A stretch of DNA of 64,000 nt from Aquirhabdus sp. (GTDB lineage: Bacteria; Pseudomonadota; Gammaproteobacteria; Pseudomonadales; Moraxellaceae): positions 62,001 to 126,000 of the forward strand of contig JASLHI010000005.1 of assembly GCA_030149815.1 (NCBI GenBank), written 5' to 3'. A program made the position numbers and the translations under genes. The notes beneath the pieces are model-generated. The model made no database searches and was not told the DNA's origin. It saw only the letters and a list, made by a program, of their open reading frames with translations. Positions 45,746 to 53,037 of this stretch are shown one piece after another; within the stretch, counting starts at the first letter, position 1, and the number at the start of each line of letters is the position of its first letter.

Positions 45746-45805
45746 ATGCCGCTTGTCGGACAAATTACAAAAGAATAAAGAAAACCTTGCTACAACTGTA
45801 CAGTT
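45746..45805 (+). promoter_or_regulatory. upstream control module of filA2, homologous to that of filA1
   Basis: ATGCCGCTTGTCGGACAA (45746-45763) matches the filA1 module almost exactly and is followed by ATTACAAAA and, 34 bases from its CTTG, by CTTGCTACAA (45786-45795). A perfect palindrome AACTGTACAGTT then occupies 45794-45805. The rest of the 440-base filA1-filA2 gap is AT-rich and holds no convincing gene. Confidence 0.6.
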
Positions 45806-45932
45806 CTTGTACCTTAGCTTTAATAAGTAATACGACATTGGCATTTGTGAATTGGGGTTGTGTAAGAAAAAAATGCCGTATTGAGTGTGCTTAGGGATTA
45901 ATAAAATTATTTAGGGTTTTTGGGAGATTCGC

Positions 45933-46823
45933 ATGAAATTGTTTACGAAACTTGCTTTAGTTACTGCGATGGTTACAAGTGGAAGTGCATTTGCTCTTCA
46001 ATCAATGGATGATGCTGCGCTGGCGGATACTACAGGTCAGGACGGTATTACTGTTTTGATTGGTTTGCCAAGTAATACATTGGCTATTCAACAAATTGCG
46101 TTATTTGACGGAAATGGTTTCACTGGTTCTGCAACAGCCGGTGCTTTGACTCTTGGTCAAGTTGGTGGTACTGGTACTGGTTTCAGTATTACGGATAATG
46201 GTCCGATTTCTATTGTGGTTGATTCAAGCGGCGGTGCGGGTGGTACAAAGCCTGTATTGAATGTTGCAGTGAATTTACCATCAACCTTTAATATTGTGAC
46301 TGGTGATATCAGTGTGACTGGCGCAACAGGTAGTGCTGGTGCGTATGCGGTTAACGCAACTGGTGCATCAAAAATCATGAACTCAATGACGATTGGTTTG
46401 GGTGGTGCTACTGTAAATATTCAATTGGGTAATCCAACTCAAGGTGCATTAGCAGTTGTGGCTGGTACTGTGGTTGGTGGTATTAATATCGCTGGATTTG
46501 GTATTACTGATAATACAGCGGGTATGGGTGGTACGCTGGGTACAACCAATATTTCTCTGAAAAGTAATGGATCTGCTGACCTAGCTCTTAAAGCAAATGT
46601 TGATATGGTGACTACGGCTGGTTTGAATGGTATTGCTGGTATGGGTACAACAAACACTGCGGGTGCGTTGCTATTGACTATGGGTAATGGTACAGCAAAC
46701 TCAGCAAATTATGATCTATATGTGCAAGGCGTCACTTTGGGTGATAGTGCATCTACATTGGGTGATATGAAAATTACTGGCATGAATTTGACTGGTGCTA
46801 AGATTGCGATCCAAGGTCACTAA
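45933..46823 (+). CDS. filA: exported FilA-like protein 2 (DUF6160-like)
   Basis: A 296-residue paralogue of the preceding protein. The signal peptide ends near AFA (residue 21), followed by LQSMDDAALADTTGQDGIT. The body carries the shared GGTKPVLNVAVNLPSTFNI block and many short Gly/Thr-rich beta-strand-like stretches; there is no cysteine. GGGAG lies nine bases before the ATG. It has a copy of the upstream module found before filA1, and is probably co-transcribed with filA3, although a modest hairpin lies between them. Confidence 0.82.
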   Translation: MKLFTKLALVTAMVTSGSAFALQSMDDAALADTTGQDGITVLIGLPSNTLAIQQIALFDGNGFTGSATAGALTLGQVGGTGTGFSITDNGPISIVVDSSGGAGGTKPVLNVAVNLPSTFNIVTGDISVTGATGSAGAYAVNATGASKIMNSMTIGLGGATVNIQLGNPTQGALAVVAGTVVGGINIAGFGITDNTAGMGGTLGTTNISLKSNGSADLALKANVDMVTTAGLNGIAGMGTTNTAGALLLTMGNGTANSANYDLYVQGVTLGDSASTLGDMKITGMNLTGAKIAIQGH

Positions 46824-46856
46824 TCAAGTCTGATTGATTGGTTGGTTGAGTTATCT

Positions 46857-46883
46857 ACTGAGGCGGCGTTGAGCTGCCTCAGT
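46857..46883 (+). other. intercistronic hairpin between filA2 and filA3
   Basis: ACTGAGGC and GCCTCAGT form an eight-base-pair stem around an 11-base loop, followed by TGTTTCG. The T content is low for a terminator, so attenuation or RNA processing that raises filA2 expression is possible. Confidence 0.45.
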
Positions 46884-46984
46884 TGTTTCGAGAGTTGCAT
46901 TTGTTATATTTTTGATGTTGTTGTGTGTGTTTTGCGCGATTCTGAGTTTTTGGATCATAGTTTGATCACAGGAGTGGACGAGTA

Positions 46985-47965
46985 ATGAGGGATGTACGTG
47001 CTGATGTTTTTGCCAGTTTAGTCTTGGTTGGAACTGCGCTATTGTCTGCGTCTGCGTGGTCAATGGATGAGTTGACAGATGGACAACTTGCATCCACAAC
47101 GGGTCAAGATGGTCTGACTGTAACCGTTGCTTTGCCTAGTAATACTTTGAATGTGGATCAAGTTGCTATTTTTGATGGGAATAGCTTTGCTGGTCAGACT
47201 AACCCAGGGGTGTTTGTACTCGGGAAAAATGCTAATGCAGCTGGTGCAGCGGATGGTGCGCAACCTACCTTAGGTACTGGTATGTCGGTCACTACGAATG
47301 GCAGCATACGCGCCATTATTGATTCAAGTGGTGGTGCGGGTGGTACAAAACCTGTGTTAAATATTGCTCTAAGTTTACCGACTGTTATGACGGTTGTTAC
47401 GGGTGATATTGGAGTTGCTGCTGCGTCAGGTACGGCTGGAAATTATAAGGTAGTCAATAATACGACGACGGGCATAGGAAATGCTCAGATCATGGCAAGT
47501 ACAACGATGATCTTTAGTCTTTCAGGTTCGCCTCTGATTACCTTGCAATATGGCAATCCGACTCAGGGCGCGATGGCGGTGTTTAATAGTTTAAATATTT
47601 CTTCGGTTGTATTTAGTAGTGCATTGAGTCTAACAAGTATTAATGGTGGTGCAGTTGGTGCATCTTCATTGTCTATGACTCCATCAATCACGAATTTGAA
47701 TTTATCAGGTTCTACGCTTGGTATTGCAACAACAGCAAATTTAAATACCGCTTTTAGTTCTTTGGCTGTGCCGTTAACTGCAGGCGGCTTACTGTTTCAG
47801 GACTCATCTTTGACGGTAGGTACTTTGCAGTTTAATAATATAATTGCGGGTACGTCGGGTAATTCGGATGCTACTTTTGGTGGATCAAAGAATGCATCTC
47901 TCGGTTCATTTGGCTTAACGAATATGACCGTTTCAAATCTTAAGATTGGTGTGAGCGGTATGTAA
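46985..47965 (+). CDS. filA: exported FilA-like protein 3 (DUF6160-like)
   Basis: A 326-residue, more divergent paralogue. The N-terminus MRDVRADVFASLVLVG acts as a signal peptide ending near ASA (residue 24), and the shared motif appears as SMDELTDGQLASTTGQDGL. The GGAGGTKPVLNIALSLP block is retained. The C-terminal half differs and is rich in Ser, Leu and Asn. No cysteine is present. GGAG at 46971-46974 is ten bases before the ATG. No dyad module precedes it, so it probably depends on the filA2 transcript. Confidence 0.8.
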   Translation: MRDVRADVFASLVLVGTALLSASAWSMDELTDGQLASTTGQDGLTVTVALPSNTLNVDQVAIFDGNSFAGQTNPGVFVLGKNANAAGAADGAQPTLGTGMSVTTNGSIRAIIDSSGGAGGTKPVLNIALSLPTVMTVVTGDIGVAAASGTAGNYKVVNNTTTGIGNAQIMASTTMIFSLSGSPLITLQYGNPTQGAMAVFNSLNISSVVFSSALSLTSINGGAVGASSLSMTPSITNLNLSGSTLGIATTANLNTAFSSLAVPLTAGGLLFQDSSLTVGTLQFNNIIAGTSGNSDATFGGSKNASLGSFGLTNMTVSNLKIGVSGM

Positions 47966-48110
47966 CATGATGTAAAAGTGTATACAGGATACAAAAAAAA
48001 CGTGAACTAATAACAAAAAAACGGTATCTTGGGTACAAATGGACGCAAATCTGATGCCGTACGATGTTTTTGTTGCTTTGTTGGTGAAGGTTTGATTTTT
48101 ACGGGACGGT

Positions 48111-48126
48111 CCAGCATTTATGCTGG
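48111..48126 (+). other. short palindrome upstream of filB
   Basis: CCAGCAT and ATGCTGG are separated by two bases, within the 183-base filA3-filB gap and about 22 bases before the filB ATG. It could be a protein-binding site or a small hairpin affecting filB translation. Confidence 0.35.
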
Positions 48127-48148
48127 CATATAAAAGAATTAGTTTATT

Positions 48149-48994
48149 ATGTTGCTACTTCTCACGCTTGGTTCAGCGCTGATATATAATTTTGCAGCCA
48201 CAAATCTAGATACCGCCGAAGTCCAAGGTGGTGCTGTATATTATTCAGAGTTAACTGATTCTCGTATCAATAATAATGGTTCTGCCTTAATGCATCAGCG
48301 CCCAGTTGTTGTAAAGCCATTGTCGTCTACACAATTTCGTGGGGTGGTTCATCAAGCTTATGACTATAGTTGTGGTTCAGCCGCATTGACGACTTTGCTC
48401 AACGGATATATGGCTCAAAATAAGAATGAACGAGAAGTGATGGATGGCATGCTGAAATATGGAGAATATGACCGCATCGTCCAACGTCGAAGCTTTTCTC
48501 TGTTAGATATGAAGCGTTATGTCAACGCCCTCGGGTTTAACAGTAATGGGTTTCGTGGAACGTTTCATGATTTAGAGACCCTTGATAAGCCAGCTATTGT
48601 GCCAATTGCTTATGCTGGATTTAAGCATTTCGTTGTGTTCAAAACGGTCAAGAATGGGCATGTTTTTGTTGCGGATCCTGCTTTGGGTAATATCAGCTTT
48701 ACTGCGAAACATTTTCAGGAAGTTTGGGATAATGACATTATGTTTATTATTACGCCAAGTGAAGGGCAGCCAACGAATGACCTGCTTGCGTTGAAAGATA
48801 GCGATATGCGTATTATTGATGATGCGACCATTAATCCATTTGCATTGGTTGATGTGAAGTATCCTCTATTAGGTCGCGAGCAACAGCGAGATGCTGCTGC
48901 AACGCTGAAGCGCGTGGTGGATAGTGATCCAAATTCAGCAACATATAATCGGGCAATTAATACATCACTACGTTTGTATTACAGCGGTAGATAA
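48149..48994 (+). CDS. filB: C39-family peptidase FilB, FapD/COG3271-like
   Basis: A 281-residue cysteine peptidase without an ABC transporter part. A short N-terminal hydrophobic stretch (residues 1-17) should place it in the periplasm, anchored or cleaved. The C39 core is clear: Cys75 in YDYSCGSAAL, His160 in FKHFVVFK and Asp176 in VADPALGN, with FSLLDMKRYVNALGF between them. The same architecture and motifs occur in FapD of the Pseudomonas Fap amyloid system. C39 peptidases usually cut after double-glycine-type leaders; the FilA motif ending in TTGQDG is a candidate substrate site. The ribosome binding site is weak. Confidence 0.85.
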   Translation: MLLLLTLGSALIYNFAATNLDTAEVQGGAVYYSELTDSRINNNGSALMHQRPVVVKPLSSTQFRGVVHQAYDYSCGSAALTTLLNGYMAQNKNEREVMDGMLKYGEYDRIVQRRSFSLLDMKRYVNALGFNSNGFRGTFHDLETLDKPAIVPIAYAGFKHFVVFKTVKNGHVFVADPALGNISFTAKHFQEVWDNDIMFIITPSEGQPTNDLLALKDSDMRIIDDATINPFALVDVKYPLLGREQQRDAAATLKRVVDSDPNSATYNRAINTSLRLYYSGR

Positions 48995-49079
48995 ATTTTA
49001 TTACGCTCAATCATCATATTGGTTGGGTTGATTACGATTAAATGGATAATTAGGGCAGATTGCTACTATGGAAGAAAAT

Positions 49080-50249
49080 ATGCAAAAAAGTATACAAGCC
49101 AGAACATTTACTCTTTCGGCAATGACTGCTGGAATGCTGGCAATATTAAGTAGTATTAGTGCATATGCTGCTGATGGCGATGTAAGTCAAGCAGCGACAA
49201 CATCAGATGCCTCTGTGAGCACAACATCCGATGCTAAAGCAACTTCGGCTCCTAAGTCCGATGCTCCAGCACCAGTTACTCAGCCTACTGCATCTATGGT
49301 TCCTAGCGAGTCTTCTGCTAGTTCTGCTTTGAAACAAAAATCAACTGATGCGACGAGTGCGAAGAGTCTTGATGAGACATTTACCGCGTCAGAGCGTCAA
49401 TACTCTCTATCTAAAGCAGGGTCTTATTCGGTTATTTATGATCTAGGGTATAGTTACTATGCTAATACCGCTTTGGATTTAGCATTGGATTCAAATAGTT
49501 CAACGATTACTCGTTTGCGTGTTGAGAATAACGCACAACATGCGCTTACCAATACTTTCACATTGCAATATGGTCTATTTAATAATCTAACCTTGACTGC
49601 TGGGTTGCCGTTAGTGGCAAAGATTAATCCGCCAACATCTACCGAAACGGCTGGTTTGGGTGATCTGAGTTTGGGCGCACGTTGGGAACCATTTCCTTTA
49701 GGTTCTACACCATTACCTGTGACTTTGTTTGGATCGGTTACTGCTCCGACAGGCGATAGTCCTTATGATATTAATCCACTCACTAACTTGGCGACAGGTC
49801 AAGGATATTATTCATTTGGTGGTGGTGCGAGTACTCGTAAGTTTATTGATCCAATCGTATTGTTTGGAACATTGTCTGGAAATTACGGTTTAAGCGTTAG
49901 TGGTCTTAATCAAGCGAACGGTAATCGTATCCTGAATTCATTTACTCCTGGATATACAATCGGGATGGGCTTTGGTTTTGCGTATTCGTTAAATTATGAC
50001 GTATCACTTACAGTGTCATATCAACAAAGTTTTGTGTTTGGTTCTGAATATCAGTTTAGTGACGGCACTATTTCTCATCCAGGTAGTTCAAGTGCGGCAA
50101 CGCTTACATCCTCACTGGGTATTCGTGTGTCACCAAAAACTATTGTGAATGTCTCCTTGGGGTATGGATTAACTCCAGATTCTCCGAATGTTGTTTTAGG
50201 TCTTTCTCTCCCACTTGATTTCTTGGGTTTAGGTCGCGAAGTGAAGTGA
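49080..50249 (+). CDS. filC: outer-membrane beta-barrel protein FilC, FapF/MetA-pathway-like
   Basis: A 389-residue exported protein. The signal peptide ends near AYA (residue 30). Residues 31-100 form a Ser/Thr/Ala/Pro-rich low-complexity region followed by a short helical stretch (SAKSLDETFTASERQY). The rest reads as amphipathic beta-strands of an outer-membrane barrel, including GLGDLSLGARWEPFPLG and GMGFGFAYSLNYDVSLTVSYQ, typical of the phenol-degradation MetA-like barrels. FapF of the Fap system also has an N-terminal helical region before a barrel. ATG 49080 has GGAAG just before it; ATG 49068 is an alternative. Confidence 0.75.
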   Translation: MQKSIQARTFTLSAMTAGMLAILSSISAYAADGDVSQAATTSDASVSTTSDAKATSAPKSDAPAPVTQPTASMVPSESSASSALKQKSTDATSAKSLDETFTASERQYSLSKAGSYSVIYDLGYSYYANTALDLALDSNSSTITRLRVENNAQHALTNTFTLQYGLFNNLTLTAGLPLVAKINPPTSTETAGLGDLSLGARWEPFPLGSTPLPVTLFGSVTAPTGDSPYDINPLTNLATGQGYYSFGGGASTRKFIDPIVLFGTLSGNYGLSVSGLNQANGNRILNSFTPGYTIGMGFGFAYSLNYDVSLTVSYQQSFVFGSEYQFSDGTISHPGSSSAATLTSSLGIRVSPKTIVNVSLGYGLTPDSPNVVLGLSLPLDFLGLGREVK

Positions 50250-50259
50250 GGAGTTAGAA

Positions 50260-51996
50260 ATGAATTTCCTGTCACTTATACGACGTGATACAGACGAGCG
50301 CAGTAATTTGATGCTGCGTATGAGAGTGCTCACTTTGAGTATCAAAGTGATGCCTGTATTACTCGGGCTCTCGATGATGAATCAGTTCGCCCATGCTGAA
50401 CTTGCTCAGAATCTTTCGGTAGATATTCGCACGTTATCTCTGGGGAATGCTGTTACAGCTGATCCTCCAGGAATCAGCGCGGTTCATTTTAACCCTGCGG
50501 GTTTGTCACATATTCAAGGTCTACAGACTGACCTACAAGGATTGATGCTAGGCATTAATATTAATCGTGAGATTAGTGCACCACCTGGTTTCAACGTATT
50601 TGGATATTCTGATGATCCGGTTGTTTGTAATTTGCCTGCAAACCCAGTAAATAATGATGGTGGATTGTGTCCAAGCTTCAAAACGGCAAAAAGTAAAATC
50701 AATGGCGTTTCACTTTATGTCCCAATTCTGAATAAAATTGTGAATTTGCCAGCTGGATTGCCAGCCGCAGTTCCTTTTGCAGCAATTGCATATAGAGCTC
50801 CAGATTCAAATATCACCTATGCGGATGCATTTTATGCACCACTCGCTGTTGGTTTTAACCAAGCTAAAGGTGATCCTGGTAATTTCATGGGACAGCAGGT
50901 TTCTCTTGAGCGGATTACCTATTTATCTCCATCAGCATCATATAAAATCTCAGATAATTTATCCGTCGGTGCTTCAATTGGGATGTCATATGCATCTGTT
51001 GCTTTAAAGACAGACCTGCGCTTACCGAATGAGCTCATCGGTGTGTTGCGATTGGTTGATGAGAATATCTGTGCACCGTTTAAACAAAATAGTAGTATTG
51101 TCACGGACTTATTGTTGTTTGGTCTGTGTAATGCAACTGACTCTGTGGGACCATTCAAAAAAGTGGGTACTCTCAAGGTTGCCATGGATCAGACGTTGTC
51201 ACCGAGTTACAACTTGGGTCTTTTGTGGGAACCAACAAATGAATTTGCATTCGGTATGGTTTACCAAAGTTCGGCTCATGAAAGTCTAAAAGGTCATTTT
51301 AGTTTAGATGTTGATCCTGGTGCTCCACAGCTTGTTTCTGCTTTGCAAACTTCAGTAACGGGTCAAATTCTTTCTGCCTTATTGGGTTTCCCTTCGTCTA
51401 TTCCAACCCATACAGAGGGTTTGGCTTCGATGAAGCTTGAGTATCCTGCACATTTTCAAGCAGGGATCAAATATAAAATATTTCCAGACGTACAGTTTAA
51501 TTTTGACGTCGGCTGGACTGATTATGCTGCTTGGCAAAGTTTACCGATTCAGTTTGATCGAAATCTCGCTGTATTGCAGATTGCAAAGTTGATCGCGCCA
51601 ACGGTGACTGCTAATTCATTGGCTGTACCTCTAAATTTTCAAAGTCCATGGAACTTTGGATTTGGGCTTGAATACAGTATGACGGATCGCTTGAAATTAC
51701 GTTTAGGTTACGAGCCGAGAACGAGTGCGATTCCAAATAATGAACGTAGTACCTTGGTTCCAGTAAATGGCGCACAGCTTTTTGGTACAGGTTTAGGGTA
51801 TCGCTTTGATAAGGATACGGATATAGACCTGACAGCAGCATTCTTACGTAGCCGAGATAGTATTCCTGCGAATACGAGTAAATTATCCAACTATACTGGT
51901 ATTGATAACGTCATCTTGAATCCTTATGCAGGCTTAGATGTAAAAACTCAAGCAACTGTATGGATTTTGGGTATTGCTTATCGTACTCGCTGGTAG
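50260..51996 (+). CDS. filD: FadL/OmpP1-family outer-membrane protein FilD
   Basis: A 578-residue exported barrel protein. The signal peptide is long, ending near QFAHA (residue 46), and is followed by the FadL-family blocks LSLGNAVTADPPGISAVHFN and NPAGLSHIQG. The C-terminal part alternates polar and apolar residues in strands and ends with an aromatic-basic ITYRTRW-like end (GIAYRTRW). FadL proteins move hydrophobic compounds across the outer membrane; in this locus the cargo is unknown. GAGGAG lies seven bases before the ATG and ten bases separate it from filC. Confidence 0.82.
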   Translation: MNFLSLIRRDTDERSNLMLRMRVLTLSIKVMPVLLGLSMMNQFAHAELAQNLSVDIRTLSLGNAVTADPPGISAVHFNPAGLSHIQGLQTDLQGLMLGININREISAPPGFNVFGYSDDPVVCNLPANPVNNDGGLCPSFKTAKSKINGVSLYVPILNKIVNLPAGLPAAVPFAAIAYRAPDSNITYADAFYAPLAVGFNQAKGDPGNFMGQQVSLERITYLSPSASYKISDNLSVGASIGMSYASVALKTDLRLPNELIGVLRLVDENICAPFKQNSSIVTDLLLFGLCNATDSVGPFKKVGTLKVAMDQTLSPSYNLGLLWEPTNEFAFGMVYQSSAHESLKGHFSLDVDPGAPQLVSALQTSVTGQILSALLGFPSSIPTHTEGLASMKLEYPAHFQAGIKYKIFPDVQFNFDVGWTDYAAWQSLPIQFDRNLAVLQIAKLIAPTVTANSLAVPLNFQSPWNFGFGLEYSMTDRLKLRLGYEPRTSAIPNNERSTLVPVNGAQLFGTGLGYRFDKDTDIDLTAAFLRSRDSIPANTSKLSNYTGIDNVILNPYAGLDVKTQATVWILGIAYRTRW

Positions 51997-52000
51997 GAAT

Positions 52001-52900
52001 ATGATTATCGTACATCGAGCGTTGTGTGTACTCATAACAGGGGTTTTTATATCTGTCGGGGTTTTGTCAACTATTGCTTGTGCTGATGATTCCTCAAAGT
52101 TTTATACAGTGATCGATCAAGATGGTCACATGCGTTCAATTCAGAAAAAGAGTACTGATTCTGATAATCCAAACCTATCATCTGCATCAATATCGGATCA
52201 GTCTTCAGCCGATCCGATATTGACAATGGATGGTCAGCAGTATGTAGATAGTGAGTATCTAGAAAAACGTAAGTTTAATTTAGCAGGCAAAAAAACATTC
52301 TATGCGATGCCTGATGGCATGGGTGGAACTCAAGTGATTGAGCGAGTACCCGGTGCAGTCAATAAAGAAGATCATATTCAAGATAAAACAGAAGTCAGTT
52401 CAGAACCATTGGTGAGTTTATCAACACAATACGAACGTGTTTCTGCAGTGGATATCGTATCTTTGATCAATATGAAGTGTTTATCGGGTTTGGCACTTGA
52501 TAAAGTGAAGGTCTTACGAGATCAGCAGCTGATTCTTTGGCCTCGTTCAGATGCGCCAATGGTAAATCACCGAGCTGGTTTAAATTACGTTGTTGTCAAG
52601 TTTGGGTTAAATAATCGCGACATATCACTACAATCTGTTGCACCTTTAGGGCGTCAATCTGATTATTATTGGCCCTTACCCATTTTTTTGGATGAGCAGG
52701 GATGTGTACTGGAAGGAGTGAATGCTTTTTATCAGAAAACATTACCTTCGACGATGTTACAGCCTTCGGTTCTCGTTGGAAATTTGCATGTACCTGAACA
52801 TGCCAAATACCTAATGTTGACACCACTCCATGAGGCAATTGATTTGCCAAATATTAGACTTTCTGAAGTTGGACAGATTCGATTGATACCACTTCGCTAG
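52001..52900 (+). CDS. filE: exported protein FilE of the Fil locus
   Basis: A 299-residue exported protein. The signal peptide (MIIVHRALCVLITGVFIS, cleavage near residue 28 after IACA) is followed by SKFYTVIDQDGHMRSIQ, a Ser/Asp-rich linker and a folded C-terminal domain from about residue 140 with two cysteines (NMKCLSG and EQGCVLEG). I do not recognise a catalytic family; the name rests on gene order in the Acinetobacter fil locus. The ATG at 52001 lies four bases after the filD stop with AGGA overlapping the stop; the frame is open to 51974. Confidence 0.65.
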   Translation: MIIVHRALCVLITGVFISVGVLSTIACADDSSKFYTVIDQDGHMRSIQKKSTDSDNPNLSSASISDQSSADPILTMDGQQYVDSEYLEKRKFNLAGKKTFYAMPDGMGGTQVIERVPGAVNKEDHIQDKTEVSSEPLVSLSTQYERVSAVDIVSLINMKCLSGLALDKVKVLRDQQLILWPRSDAPMVNHRAGLNYVVVKFGLNNRDISLQSVAPLGRQSDYYWPLPIFLDEQGCVLEGVNAFYQKTLPSTMLQPSVLVGNLHVPEHAKYLMLTPLHEAIDLPNIRLSEVGQIRLIPLR

Positions 52901-53037
52901 TTTGTTTTCGAGATTTGTTTAATAAGTATGTTCCATGGTCGTTATGGTTTTTCATTCATCCTTTTCACAACGATGAAGAATTTAATAATGAGCTATAAGA
53001 TAAATTGATATATGAGGCTGGTGGAGAAATGGATTTT

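Noticed and set aside
45794..45805. AACTGTACAGTT palindrome as a quorum-sensing lux-type box
   Set aside because: It is shorter than lux-type boxes, which have longer spacers, and no LuxR/LuxI-type synthase gene is present. It is kept only as part of the filA2 control region.
45637..45894. 85-residue open frame between filA1 and filA2
   Set aside because: It runs through the conserved control module and AT-rich promoter sequence, has no ribosome binding site, and its translation resembles no protein family.
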